From positions 124,001-188,000 of the forward strand of contig JAHGAU010000001.1 of the NCBI GenBank assembly GCA_019925105.1: a stretch of DNA of 64,000 nucleotides, read 5' to 3'. Below, one piece after another: positions 11,297-22,649 of this stretch. The notes below the pieces were generated by a model that was not told the DNA's origin, ran no database searches, and saw only the letters and a program-made list of their open reading frames with translations. Origin of the DNA: Niebla homalea. Its lineage: Eukaryota; Ascomycota; Lecanoromycetes; Lecanorales; Ramalinaceae. Within the stretch, counting starts at the first letter, position 1, and each line of letters begins with the position of its first letter. Position numbers and translations under genes: made by a program.

Positions 11297-11998
11297 TTGT
11301 CAAAGATTCGGCCTGTCGCGACCCGCCAAGCCCTACTCCAGGCGCCGCGAATAATCGAGCCGAGGCTTATACCCGGGGATATCCAAGCTCAAACCAGCAG
11401 CTCCAAGATACTCCCTGCTCAATCACTACCTCAACCCAATTCCTCCCCAATTGCATTGCCACTACTCTCAACTTCCATCAACCTCGTCGACCATGCCAGC
11501 TCCAACCCCACTCCCCCTCCCACCGCCTCCCCACCCCCTCTCCCCGCACCCCAAACATTCGACCTCCTGTCTGGGCTCCACCCCCTCCTATCCCGCCTCC
11601 TCCTCCCGGTGGGCGCCACATCTTCCACAACCTCACCCATCGGTAACGTTCCCGCATCCACCTCCCCCACCGCCGCCCCACCTTCCTCCTCCTCCCACAA
11701 CACCAACAGAGTCACCGCAGACGACCCCACCGTCCCTCTGTCGCCCAAAGATTTCCCCACAGCGGTGCAGCAGGTATATGCGCGGATCGGCAAGGCGCGA
11801 CAAGTGGTCAGAGGGATGGATGGCGTGGAGATGTCGGTCGGGGAGCAGGAAGCGGTGGTGCGGGAATTGGAGGGGGAGGTGCGGAGGGGGCGGGATGTGC
11901 TGACGGGGTTGGCGCGGAGGGCGGGGGGTATGGTGGCGGAGGGACGGAGATTGGATGATGATGGGGCGGAGTCGGGGATGGATATGGGGACAGGGTGA
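11297..11998 (+). CDS. MED9: Mediator subunit 9-like protein (no in-frame ATG before the domain)
   Basis: MED9 is a small middle-module subunit of the Mediator complex of RNA polymerase II. The open frame encodes a Pro/Ser-rich leader, then FDLLSGLHPLLSRLLLP, a low-complexity spacer, PLSPKDFPTAVQQVYARIGKARQVV and a short helix (VGEQEAVVRELEGEVRRGRDVL). This order (helix, KDxP, KIxKAR, EEQE helix) is the fungal MED9 pattern. The frame is open from 11297 but has no ATG upstream of the domain; the first bases are TTG. An ATG at 11290 and another at 11492 are in other frames, and no convincing GT-AG intron joins either to the domain. So the true start is unresolved: non-AUG initiation, an undetected exon, or a 1-nt sequence error. 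It ends just after an Asp/Gly/Met-rich tail. Confidence 0.6.
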   Translation: MSKIRPVATRQALLQAPRIIEPRLIPGDIQAQTSSSKILPAQSLPQPNSSPIALPLLSTSINLVDHASSNPTPPPTASPPPLPAPQTFDLLSGLHPLLSRLLLPVGATSSTTSPIGNVPASTSPTAAPPSSSSHNTNRVTADDPTVPLSPKDFPTAVQQVYARIGKARQVVRGMDGVEMSVGEQEAVVRELEGEVRRGRDVLTGLARRAGGMVAEGRRLDDDGAESGMDMGTG

Positions 11999-12726
11999 TC
12001 TGGTGGGATGATGGAGACGGGGATGGGAATCGGCTTGGGCGCGAGCAGAGGGAATGTGTTCGGGTTGATGGTGATGGTGGTGGATTGCGAGGGCGAAATG
12101 GAGGCGAGCCATCAGCTTCATGAGCGTATTAGAGAGGGGAGGTTGTTAGACGGTGTGACCTTGCAGGTCGACGACTGGATGAGAGGAGCGTGTTGGTATG
12201 ACGGATCAGATCATACGGATAGGATGTTGGGCTGGGCCAAGACTAAGGCTCCTTGAGTGTCTAGCGAGAGCCATAGCAAAGGCCTCGGGGGCATCACCTG
12301 TACGCAGAAATGGAGTACGAAGTGGGAAAGATACCGAGGACCACTGCGAAGTGGCAAGTGCTCACGCTTACATTGGTCCTGACGGCGCGTAGCATGGTGA
12401 ACATCATGCTTGCACGTCAATATCTGGCATCAAGGCAATGTGGCGACTAAGCTTGGTAGAACGACGTGGTACAATCGTGTACATTACTCTCTCTGTATCC
12501 TATTTATGCTTTGATGTCAAAGATGCTATCTCAGCGCTATGCCGATGTGTTGAAGCAAGCGAGATGGGGTATAATGGTTGAATGGAGGACCCAAAAAGAC
12601 TTCACCACCCAATGCCTTTTGTTAAGAAAACGCCTTGACCCCACATCCTTCTTTTTCTCGGTTTGCGAAAGATGTGATGAACATCTTCCTTGTTACTCCT
12701 ATCACACCCAAAATCTCCTTCATCAA
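11999..12726. other. Intergenic between convergent MED9-like and SHMT genes
   Basis: Two 3' flanks meet here. An 82-codon open frame at 12008-12256 has no recognisable features and is not called. No repeats or RNA genes were seen. Confidence 0.45.
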
Positions 12727-14406
12727 TCATACTGGTAAGGGGAATGTACCCGCCCATGCAGCAATCTCTTTCTTCATCTCATTGATGGCCTGGACCTCAC
12801 CACCGGAGACCTTCGCTTTGAAGTCCTTCAGCTTATTCGCCTCTTTTGGCAACTCCTTTTGAACATCCTTGCAGATCGTGATGCATTTACTGATATACGA
12901 CGCGATCCTCTCGAAGTCCTTCTCGCCCATGCCTCTAGTCGTCATGGCAGGGGCGCCCACACGGATACCGCAAGGAGTCAGGGCGGACTTATCTCCTGGG
13001 ATCGAGTTCTTGTTGCAGGCAATGTTGACTTGTTCGAGCACGGCTTCAACGCGGGCACCGTCAAGATTGTGTTGACGGAGATCCAAGAGAACCATGTGTG
13101 AGTCAGTGCCGTCAGCGACGAGCTTGTGGTTGAGGGACTTGAAAGTATTTTCCAGAGATTTGGCGTTGTCGAGGACAAGTTGTTGGTATTGTTTGAACTC
13201 ACTTTGATTAGATGCGTTAGTGACCTACATCATCCGGATGGTATCCTATGGATGATGGGATGGGAGGAATCGGAAGATTATTAGACTTACGAGGTCTGAG
13301 CCTGCTTCAGAGCTACAGCCAAGGCAGTGATGGTATGGTTGTGGGGTCCACCCTGGTGACCTGGGAAGACTGAGAAGTTGATGGGCCCTTCGAGGTCATA
13401 TAATAACTCCTTGCCCGTCTTGGGATCTGTCTTCCTCACACCCTTGCGGTAGAAGATCATGGCTCCTCTTGGGCCACGCAGAGATTTGTGAGTGGTGGTT
13501 GTGACAATGTCCGCATGATCGAAGGGCGAAGGGATGACCTGCGAGGAAACCAGTCCGCTAATGTGAGCAATGTCGACGAGGAGGTAGGCGCCGCAGAGAT
13601 CCGCAATTTCCCGCATGCGCTTGTAGTCAATTAGACGGCAGTAGGCCGAGGTCCCAGCAACGATGACCTTGGGCCGGTACATGATTGCATTGTGTTCGAG
13701 GGCCTCGTAGTCAATGATGCCGGTGTCCAAATTCACTCTGTAGGGAAAGGTCTCGAAGTATGTTGACACTGCTGAGATTCTGGGAGGGATAGATGATTAG
13801 CATGATACCGGGGGGTTCGGGTGGAAGTCTGGGGATCATTACTTCTTCATCGGCGTCTGGTAGCCATGGCTCAAATGGCCTCCGTGCGGCAAGTCCAGGC
13901 CCATCAATCGTTCATGCGGTCTCATGATGGCTTGGTATACTTGAAGATTTGCGGGACTACCGCTCAAAGTCTGTACATTGACACCCCATTTCTCGGCGTC
14001 TACGTGGAATGCTTGCAATGCACGTGCTTGGCAGGTGAGCTCAATCTGGTCGATGAATTCGTTGCCGCCATAGTATCGAGCGCCTGGGTAGCCTTCCGAA
14101 TACTTGTTCGACATGGGCGAGCCCAACGCATCGAAGACAGCCCGAGAGGTGAAATTCTCGGAGGCGATAAGGACGATGGATTCACGCTGGCGTTGGATCT
14201 CCTTTTTCTATATGCAATGGCTTAGATGAGGGGAAAGAAGGGGGATGAGAGACATACCATTATGGCGGCGATATCCTCATCTATTTCCACAAGTGGTTTG
14301 TGCATGATCTGACACGGACTGTCAGCCATTGCATCTGTGAGATCGAGCTCAACAACGAGGGGGAACATACATCCTTGTGGGACTCTGGCAATGCGTAGGT
14401 GGCCAT
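12727..14406 (-). CDS. SHM2: Serine hydroxymethyltransferase, cytosolic form
   Basis: SHMT converts serine and tetrahydrofolate to glycine and 5,10-methylene-THF with pyridoxal phosphate. Five exons are read: 14406-14371, 14308-14258, 14207-13843, 13779-13291 and 13201-12727. The four introns are 50-89 nt with GTATGT, GTATGT, GTAATG and GTAAGT donors; the sum is 471 residues, exactly the family length. Signatures in order are [22 protein letters not shown], the substrate/PLP pocket VDIAHISGL, and [13 protein letters not shown] with the PLP lysine at about 249, then [12 protein letters not shown]. The N-terminus ([12 protein letters not shown]) has no mitochondrial presequence, so this is the cytosolic isozyme. 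The gene is convergent with MED9; its promoter faces the RMND1-like gene's 3' end. Exon positions fit the conserved protein without gaps. Confidence 0.95.
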
Positions 14407-14803
14407 TTCTCCGATGTCTCCCATTGTGAAAGGCGTTCAGGTCTAAAGGGATAGTTCTAATGACTGGATTTCTGTATTCTGGTATACAGCACTGAAAGAC
14501 TGAAAGGCAGGATTGAGGGAAGGAGGTGGCAAGATGATAGTGCTGATTCATGAATCTGCACCGCAAAATCTTATGGCCCCACAAAGGCTTCGGGAGCCGA
14601 GAGCTCGGATGTCGGACTTTCTGATGTTCCACATCAGGTAGAAAAGGGGTCGGAAGGAGGATCGAGAAGAAGGATGGTGTCGGGCGTTGTATCAAGGATG
14701 TGACTCAATATTTACATTCAAGTTGAAAGAATTGGGAAGTAGTGCTGAGTTGGGTATCTGGGTAATCATCACGCGCAAAACACAAACTCATCATATCGAT
14801 CGA
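14407..14803. other. Intergenic: SHMT promoter and RMND1-like 3' flank
   Basis: This is about 0.4 kb between two minus-strand genes. It should contain the SHMT promoter and leader. No clear motif or additional gene was seen. Confidence 0.45.
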
Positions 14804-16141
14804 CTACGCCAATCCTTCGTCACTCGTCCCAGAAGCCCGCCGATTGCGGAACTCCTTCACCTCCTTGTCAATTGCAAAGAGTACCTCTACCGCGATGAGT
14901 AGAATGATGATCCATTCCAGTCTGACGCCATGCTTCTCGCTCAACTGCTGCCTCAACACACTCGCAATTTCTTGCGCATAATCCATCTTTTCATTCAGCA
15001 CTTTGATGCGGATGTTCGTATCGAGTGCCCTGCCCACTTGATCATAGTAACCCTCCAACCCCAATTCATGTCTGCTATCCCAGAACAGATCCGGTAGCGA
15101 GTCGGTCAACTCAGAGTAGAGATTCAACTGGGCTCGGATGCTAAGCAGCTGCCCCGTCTTCTGGGAGATGAAGCTTCGGGTGAAGGGCATCCGGCCACCT
15201 CGGGACAAAACATCCGGAATAGACTTGGTCGATTCGAAGTAATCGCTGAGCAGGCTTTCCAGCACCGCCAACTTGGTTGATCGGGCAAGGCCAGAAGAAA
15301 ACGCTATTTTAGCCAGGACGCTGTCGAGGTTACGATTATTTTGCAAAGTGACGGGTTCGGCAGCGAGCGGATCTATGTCTGTGGGTAATGGAGGGCTGTC
15401 CACTTGTGACTGTGGAGGCGGAGGCGGAGGCTTTGTGCCAAGTATGATTCGATCCCCTTTGATGCTGCTATTTTCTCTCTTGGGATCTTCCGTATATTCC
15501 ATTTCCTCCTCCTCGGCTTTCTGAAGAGATGATTGGGCTGCGGGTAACAATGCCTTAGTCACCAAACTCTGAAGGGTCGTATCGGTTATGTCCCACGCGA
15601 CTATGGTGCCAGAGGGGAAGACGAAAAGATCCCCGGTGCTCCACGCCGTTTCCTCGTCTCCTGACTGCGAGGTTTGGACTGGTAAAGCCACATGGACAAC
15701 CTGCGGGTAGAGCTCCGTGCCGTAAGGATCGACTTGGTAACCGAAGCCCTCGAGGATCCTTACGATGTGAGCTATGTCATATTCTTGGGCCGCACAGATG
15801 GCTGTGAGTGTTTTCCACGTCTGCTGGCCAGCCGCTGGAGTCCTTTTCAGATCTCTGCCGTCTCTTGATCGCTGTGCCTCAACAGCTACTTTCCGAAGAG
15901 AGTTCTTGGCAGCAGGCGAGCGCGTAGTTCTTCTTTTGGACGGTGGCGAAGACGACTCCTTCTTTTGTTCGTCTTGCGGAGCAAAGCGTGGAGTAGCATT
16001 GGAGGAGAAGAAATCTCTGCGCTTTTTAGCGAGTAGAATTCGACCAAAATGAAAGAGCGACAATCTTGGCGTAATTGTACCATTGTGTTTTCGAACAAAG
16101 CATGATGTCAATCCTCGAAGTGGCTGAAAGCAGACGTTCAT
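14804..16141 (-). CDS. Mitochondrial RMND1/DUF155 family protein (Mrx10-like)
   Basis: Proteins of this family sit in the mitochondrial inner membrane and support mitochondrial translation (human RMND1, yeast Mrx10). The frame is open further upstream but only with a TTG; the first in-frame ATG (16141) gives 445 residues beginning MNVCFQPLRGLTSCFVRK, an Arg-rich, acid-poor start typical of a mitochondrial presequence. A Lys/Ser/Pro-rich linker follows, then the DUF155 domain (TGDLFVFPSGTIVAWDIT, then a helical half with KIAFSSGLARSTKLAVLE and PDLFWDSRHELGLEGYYDQVGRALDTNIRIKVLNE, cited here in parts), and one C-terminal membrane segment (LEWIIILLIAVEVLFAI, about 407-424). A PPPPPP run interrupts the domain. 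It is divergent from VPS41, with about 240 bp between starts. Confidence 0.85.
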   Translation of the reverse strand: MNVCFQPLRGLTSCFVRKHNGTITPRLSLFHFGRILLAKKRRDFFSSNATPRFAPQDEQKKESSSPPSKRRTTRSPAAKNSLRKVAVEAQRSRDGRDLKRTPAAGQQTWKTLTAICAAQEYDIAHIVRILEGFGYQVDPYGTELYPQVVHVALPVQTSQSGDEETAWSTGDLFVFPSGTIVAWDITDTTLQSLVTKALLPAAQSSLQKAEEEEMEYTEDPKRENSSIKGDRIILGTKPPPPPPQSQVDSPPLPTDIDPLAAEPVTLQNNRNLDSVLAKIAFSSGLARSTKLAVLESLLSDYFESTKSIPDVLSRGGRMPFTRSFISQKTGQLLSIRAQLNLYSELTDSLPDLFWDSRHELGLEGYYDQVGRALDTNIRIKVLNEKMDYAQEIASVLRQQLSEKHGVRLEWIIILLIAVEVLFAIDKEVKEFRNRRASGTSDEGLA

Positions 16142-16382
16142 GGTCCAAGCCGTAAACGCGTTGTATGATATCCAAAGCCGGCGAATCTGCAATACATAGC
16201 GCTGATGTCGCTCTTAGGCCTCGGACTCAACATCATTGAGGTCAAGCATCAAGAACATATTATCTCAAGGTACGATGAAGACGAATCAGATGTCATGGAG
16301 CTGCAAGAAAACCAAAACGGAAGTTTTGCCCATTTGACCCTACATCATCGAGCGGAATTGATACCGTGCCTCGGACATCGAA

Positions 16383-19300
16383 ATGGACGTCTCCAAGCTG
16401 GTCCTTTTTTTCAATTCGCTAAACTCCAAGGGAGGCTTACACCCTCGAATGGCACGAGAAGCTGCGAGGGATGAAGATGACAAGGATGATGCCTCCATGG
16501 TATCTACGAGTGGGAAGCGTTCGCGCAGAAATGGCGAGGCGCAGGATGAGAGCTCCGAAGAAGAAGAGGAGGAAGATGAAGAGCCCCGGTTAAAGTACGC
16601 TTTCATGACCAGGCATTTGGGGCCTATTTATCGGAATGGCGATGCTACAAGTGCCTTTCTGGTCGCAGGGGACAAAATGGTGGGAGAGGTTCTGGGCGTT
16701 CTGCTGCTTCCTGCTGACGGCTTCTACAGATTGTGGGCACACACAATGGCAACATAGTAGGATTCAACCCACGAGCTCACAGTCCTTCTCTAAGAAAGTT
16801 GGCAGCATGTCCTCTCTGTACCCTCGTTGAATCTAATCCGAAGCTACCGTGCTCATAATGCCTCCATCTCCGCCCTTTCCATTTCACCATATCCACCCCC
16901 GCTTGCCCCACCAAGCTCTGAGCATGCTCATAAGGCATCTAAAGAACGCACAAGCTCGCCTCGGCCGTCTACACCAAAGCGAGATATCAAAGGCTCGCCT
17001 GCCAAAGAATCCCCGTCAACACACAGCCCCAAACCTCCTGTCGTCCCCCTAACTCCATCTAATCAGATCTACATTGGCTCGTCATCCATGGATGGCAATG
17101 TATGTGTTCAATCCCTTACGGATCAAAGAGACGTGATCCTCCGAAACTTTGGTAGACCTGTGAAGGCGGTTGCTCTCTCTCCAGAGTATAGGTCAGACAG
17201 GTCCTACCTATCTGGAGGTCTAGCTGGCAGTCTGGTGCTCACAACAGGAGGGCAGACTGGCACTAGATCGACTGCCACCACATCAGGAGCCGCAGCTGCT
17301 ACATCGGGCTGGCTTGGCTCCATAGGCTTAGGTCATAATACCGGAAAGGACAGCGTGCTGCATTCAGGAGAGGGCGCGATCAGCATGATCAAGTTCTCCT
17401 TGTCTGGCAAATACGTGGTCTGGGTCAACGAACAGGGGATCAAGTTCATGAGGTCAAATCTTCATCTTGAATCGGCCGAATCGGAGCATGCCTGGAAGCG
17501 GATCAGTCATATTGACCATCCCAATCGACCCGGATGGGAGGAAATGGCTGGCATATGGAAAGCCCATGTCGAGTGGGTTGATGAGGCTGGCTTGGAATCC
17601 GATGAATTCTATCCCATCGATGGTGTGGATGAGACAAAGGGGACGGGTGCTGATATCGAGCGCTTGAAGTCTACAGATCGGAGCAGAAGAATCGAGAAAT
17701 TGGTTGTTGGCTGGTCTGGTACCATATGGATTATCAATGTCCATCCCGGGAGTGGTACTGGGAAACAAGCCAAAATTGCCGAAGTGAAGCCTGTCACGAT
17801 GTCAGTGAGCGTGAGCCCCCCATGACGGTTCCTTGACTGATTATTTCCCAGTTTACGAATTGATTGTATAGTATCTGGAATATCGCTTTATACCCCCAAT
17901 TTGCTACTTGTTCTTGCATATGTTACGCCAGGCGAAGACCTTATTCCTACGCAGAAAAGGGCTCCACGAGGAGTCTCACGGCGCCACAACGCTCTACCAC
18001 CAGAGATGAGAATTATCGACATCAACAAACAAGAAGAGGTCAGCGTCGCCGAGACTTTGGACATCACCCGCTTCGAGAGTCTTTCCGCGACCGACTATCA
18101 CATGAGCGTTCTGCCAGCCATGAGACTCCCGAAGAAGGCCTTAAGTCAAAGGGGCACCCTTGAAGCAATTGGCGGAGGAATAGAAGCTATTGGCGGCGGC
18201 ATTTGGGATGCCACCATGTACCCTGCAAGATTCTTCACCAGTGACGCCAGTGTGCGAAGTAGTGGAAGTCCACATTCAAGCAGACCTGCTAGTGTAGTCA
18301 ACGCACCTGCGAATCTAATAGCCGCTCAAAAGGCTGATGGGCAACAACAACAACCACCACCACCACCGCCGCCACCACCGTCCGGTCACGGAATGAAGGT
18401 CTTTATCCACAGCCCCTATGATTGTATTGTGGCAACCAAACCGAGCCTGTCGGATCATTATACATGGCTCGAGAGCCACTCCAAGTACGAAGACGCTTGG
18501 AAGCTACTGGACAGCAACCCAGAATCAGCCCCCAATCCATCCGACAATGGCTCGGATACCACTCCCAGTACACCAACCAACGGCAGCCTGGTCGACTTCT
18601 TTGCAGATGACAGCTCACAGACGACGCGGTCTGCAGGGCATGATGCCAACGACCGAGCCGAGAAGGAGAAGCTGCGTGTGGGCGAAAGTTGGCTCCAGCA
18701 GGTCGTTTCCAGGGGCGATTGGGCCACTGCTGGCAAGGTAGCAGGCCTAGTCCTTGGATTGTCACCAAGATGGGAATCGTGGGTCCGATCCTTTGCGCGA
18801 GCGAACAGGTTTGACGAGATCACACCCTTCGTGCCAGTCCATTCCGCGCACCCTCCGCTATCTTCGGCCACCTATGAGATCCTACTAGATCACTACATCT
18901 ACACCGACGTTCCACGCTTTGGCGAGCTTCTCGAACGATGGCCTACTGATCTGTTTGACGCCGACGCAATCATTCGCACCGTCCAGAACAGACTTGACTC
19001 CGGCGACTTCTCTCCATCTGCTAGAAAACAGGAGGCGACGGAACTTGATTGGCGAATCCTCACCTTTGGACTCGCGAGACTGTACTTCGCGTCCGGCAGG
19101 CCTCGAAAAGCTCTAGGCTGCTACATTCATCTTCAGGATGCAGACGCAGCCATGTCCCTCATCTCCGACACCCATCTCGTTGATGCTGTTGCCGATGACA
19201 TTCCTGCATTCATCCTTTTGCGTGTCAGCAAAGACCAAGAGCGCTCTGCGGATCTCTCCGAACTCGCTTCTGCAACCCTCGAACCCGTGCGACTGCTTGT

Positions 19301-20754
19301 CTCCTCAGCGCACAATGGCCTCGTCCTTCCTGATTCCGTCATCCACCAACTCAAAGCTCGCTTCGGCATGCCAAATCCCTACCTCTTCTTATACTTCCGT
19401 GCCTTATGGGAAGGCGACACTTCACCCTCGCCCTCAGACCGCCCTTCTACCCCTCCTCAACCGCCCTCTCGATTTAGATCCGTCACCGCAGCAGCGTCTG
19501 ACCGCCTCCTCACCTCCGAAGGCCGCGCCCTCGTATCCGATCACGCCGATACCGCCCTCGAACTCTTCTCCACCTACTCTCGCGACCTCCTCCTCGCTTT
19601 TCTCAAAACGTCCACCAATTACACCCTAGCCCTTGCCACTCGCCTCTGCCAGCAACGCAACTACATCCCGGAGCTCGTCTTCCTTTTGTCGAAAGAGGGG
19701 CGCACATCTCAAGCACTCCGTCTCATCATCGACGAACTCCATGACGTCAGCCATGCAATCGCCTTCGCCAAGGAGCAGAATGATGCGTCGTTGTGGGATG
19801 ACCTGATCCAGTACAGCATGAACAAACCGCGCTTCATCCGCGGGTTGTTGGAGGAAGTAGGCACGAGCATCAAAGGAGGGCCGTTGAAGCTCGTGCAACG
19901 CATCCCTCCCGGGCTGGAGATCGAAGGGCTTAGAGAGGGGTTGGGTCACATTTTGAGAGAGCACGAAGTCCAGGAAAGCATATCGAAAGGTGTGGCCAGG
20001 GTGCTTCGTGGTGAGGTGAATGAGAAGATGAGCGCCCGCAACGCTAGCTTGAGGCAGGGGATCCACTTCGACGTCGCTGCTTCTCCGAAGAGAAGCAGGC
20101 CCGATAGCTCAGGCATCACTACCACCTCTCCACAGCACAAATCCCATGAGATCATGACAACAAGGCCGGGCCACTGCGCTAGCTGCGGCGATGCCATCAT
20201 CCAAACGAACGGTATGTCTTCCACCTTTCCCTTCACCTTCCGTCCTTCCTTGCACCAAATCATCTGTCCCCATCCCGCACATTTCCTATCTTTCTCACTC
20301 TCTCCGCCCAAACAAACCCTTCCTCCTACGCCGCTCATCGCTGAAACTCCAACCCCGCCTAGCCCGCAGGAGCCATCAACCCCACCTCCTTGCTTTCCCT
20401 TGCACGCCAACGCCACACGTATTCCACCTCTCCTGCCTCCTCTCCGCATCCCTCCCACCGGACGGGGAAGTACCCACCGTGCTGAAACAGTTCATGCGGA
20501 CCGCCGATGCAAGTAAAATCGACGGTGCTGGGCCCAAGAGCTCCTCAGCCGATGCAACCCTGAGCACAGGCATCGATGGCGCCGTGGACTCCGACTCCAA
20601 CGACGACGACGACGACGATGATGACGAGTATGGGTACAGTGATGGAGGGATGTTGTGGGACCGCTCCATCGGTCCGAAAGTCGATCGTGCGCGGTTACTG
20701 CGCGTGGTTCTGGAGGGCGGGTGTCCGCTGGAGGATCGGGGTGGGGGGGGATGA
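16383..20754 (+). CDS. VPS41: HOPS complex subunit Vps41
   Basis: Vps41 tethers AP-3 vesicles and late endosomes to the vacuole as part of HOPS. Five exons are read: 16383-16679, 16730-16756 (27 nt), 16806-17800, 17852-20211 and about 20363-20754; the sum is 1,356 residues and frame is kept throughout. An acidic N-terminus (EEEEEEDEE) leads to LGPIYRNGDATSAFLVAGD, then GTHNGNIHVLSV, which are the WD40-like propeller. YTPNLLLVLAYVTPGED is highly conserved. A Pro run (about ten) lies near 18350. The C-terminal half is helical (clathrin-heavy-chain-like repeat), ending in a RING-H2-type finger: CASCGD before the last intron and PHVFHLSC after it. The last acceptor (CCTAG, 20362) is the least certain point; residues just after it are not conserved. 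The ATG at 16449 is an alternative start. A poly-Asp run lies near the C-terminus. Confidence 0.9.
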
Positions 20755-21227
20755 TGGGGGATGATATGTGGTGACGAGGTGAGAGGGATTGGATGTGCTT
20801 TAGTTTGATGGTGTGGGCCCTGTTTCACCCATATTGCGTTTCTATGGGTTCAGTGCGAGTGCTTGCATCTTCGCATCTTTCTTGCGATTTGGTTTGGGGG
20901 GCATCCAATGTAAGTATCACGCAAAGTGAGACTAAGTATGATCTTTCCTGGAGCCCTTCTCGGTCCATTGCAAATGATGTGTATTGCATTTGCGACGATG
21001 CTGAGTAAATATGGGAATGAGTAACGAAATGTGGTTTCATTTGAAGAAGAAACCCAGAGTTGTATTCCTCGATGTTAATTGATGCTTGCAACGATAAATC
21101 ATGCTATCTGGAGCCGTTTCGTCTATTCAAAACCTTGCTTCCATTCCGACCGGTCCAATCTTCAAACACTTGATTTACAATCCTCACACCTCAAGTACCC
21201 CCTCACAACACCATCAAGCCCCCCACA
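20755..21227. other. Intergenic: VPS41 3' flank and upstream of small hydrophobic gene
   Basis: This 0.47 kb has no recognised gene, repeat or RNA. It marks the change from dense housekeeping genes to the accessory region. Confidence 0.4.
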
Positions 21228-21632
21228 ATGGCCAACCACATCCTTACCAGCCCTTCCACTCCCGCCGCATTCGCCCCACCAGTCACAGGTTCTGTACTCG
21301 CCGTTGGCATCCTCGTCATACTCACAGTTCCGTTCTTCCCGCCCGTCGCCTTGACGCCTCCCCTGGCCATTGTGGTCACCTTCGCCGGCGCCACACCCAC
21401 AGTGGTGACTGTCTTGGCAAACGGCGTTACTGTGGCTTGTGCCGGTCTTGGTGCTGCGGGAGCGACCGAGGCCAGGGCAGCGCTGGCTGCCGATTCGAAT
21501 TCTGGGGGAATGGCTACCGCGGCGGTCTGGGAGAGGATGGAAGAAGTGAGGGAGGCGAAACAGTACGGTGGGATGGTTGTAACGGTCCTGGTAATGGTTG
21601 CTAGGAAGAGAAACGGGGGATGTTGTCAGTAA
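21228..21632 (+). CDS. Small hydrophobic protein, function unknown
   Basis: A 134-codon frame starts at an ATG in good context (CACAATGGCC). The protein is Ala/Val/Thr-rich with two or three hydrophobic stretches (about 22-38, 42-60 and 60-80), then a short charged helix and a C-terminus ending RKRNGGCCQ. No family was recognised. An antisense frame of 218 codons covers the same DNA (21818-21162) but is less convincing because it runs through the neighbouring gene's C-terminus and its composition is shadow-like. It is convergent with the small secreted-protein gene, 64 bp away. A membrane role is inferred from hydropathy only. Confidence 0.45.
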   Translation: MANHILTSPSTPAAFAPPVTGSVLAVGILVILTVPFFPPVALTPPLAIVVTFAGATPTVVTVLANGVTVACAGLGAAGATEARAALAADSNSGGMATAAVWERMEEVREAKQYGGMVVTVLVMVARKRNGGCCQ

Positions 21633-21696
21633 AAGCTTGATTGAAATCGTGGTGGGGCTTTTTGGAACAAGGTTGGGAAACGAACCAGGTACGGCG

Positions 21697-22065
21697 TCAC
21701 GGCGCTGGTGGAAGGTTGACTCCATTTGATTTCGTTGGAGGTGCAGGCGGGTGAGCGAATCTAGGGCAATCAGCCGCCCTGCCCATTTTGGGGGACAAGA
21801 GAGGGGACTCGCATCCATCTTCTGTTACTTTCTCATCTCCCTCAAGCGGGAAGATAAAGCAGTCGGCAAGCGCTGGCTTGTCACTGGACGTGCCGCAAAC
21901 GAGGATGGTGTTGGGCTCCTTGTCGAGATGCGCTGCTGTTTGGAGTTTGGCACCGAGCTGATAGGTGGCTTCTGGAGGCACTATATGTTGTGTGGAGGTG
22001 GAAATGGAGAGGCCTGCGAGGAGGGCACAGATTGCCGGAATGAAAGAGAAGGAGAGGTGATGCAT
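21697..22065 (-). CDS. Small secreted cysteine-containing protein, candidate effector or cell-wall protein
   Basis: This 122-residue frame starts MHHLSFSFIPAICALLAGLS, a classical signal peptide (short N-region, hydrophobic core, small residues before a likely cut near residue 24-26). The mature part has four cysteines (about 57, 69, 85, 100), enough for two disulfides, and a Pro-rich tail. The ATG context (CCACAATGC) is good. No homologous family was recognised. Size, secretion signal and even Cys number are what fungal effectors and small wall proteins share, but nothing here shows a host-directed role. Its promoter faces that of the mucin-like gene (584 bp between start codons). A short intron near the 3' end cannot be excluded. 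Confidence 0.55.
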   Translation of the reverse strand: MHHLSFSFIPAICALLAGLSISTSTQHIVPPEATYQLGAKLQTAAHLDKEPNTILVCGTSSDKPALADCFIFPLEGDEKVTEDGCESPLLSPKMGRAADCPRFAHPPAPPTKSNGVNLPPAP

Positions 22066-22649
22066 TGTGGAGTGAGTATCACGACTATTCGATGCAATGC
22101 TCTACTGGAAATAGAGATGCTGATTGATGTCTGATGCAATAGACAGATGGATGTATGCTATTGCTATGCTGCAACTTGATGAGTGCGATACGAAATGCTT
22201 GAATGGAAGAAGAGGAAGAAGACGAAGAGAAATGGGGAGGAGATAGATACGAGCACGTTTCCAAGGGTAACACATTCTCCTCTTGGGCGCGATTACCTGA
22301 GCTTATATTCAGTCATTCAGCACTTTCAAAGGTAAGAACTCTTCTCAATATTAAGTGCAAGCGAACAAGAAACGCATCGAGAACTTGAAAATGGAAATTG
22401 GTAAACGATTATGACTTCCAAATTAGGAACACTAGCTCATGATTGTCCAGCGATGACGACGTACTTTCCTCTTGACGTCCCCTCTTTCCTCCTTCTTTCC
22501 AATGTCCACCTCTCAGAAAACATTCCAAGTTTCGTAGCTATTGTCACTCGTTTGATGTTGAATACTTCCTGGCGTGACTTTCCACCTCTATGATTGTAAT
22601 CTCAAACTTCTAATTACAGGAAATCGTTTGCATCCGTGTCTCTCACACG
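22066..22649. promoter_or_regulatory. Shared divergent promoter region of the small secreted and mucin-like genes
   Basis: The two secretory genes are transcribed away from each other from this 584 bp. It should contain both promoters. No specific regulator site could be named from reading alone. Confidence 0.4.

Noticed and set aside
21162..21818. 218-codon minus-strand frame antisense to the small hydrophobic gene
   Set aside because: It overlaps two better-supported genes, has no domain or signal and a composition typical of a shadow frame.
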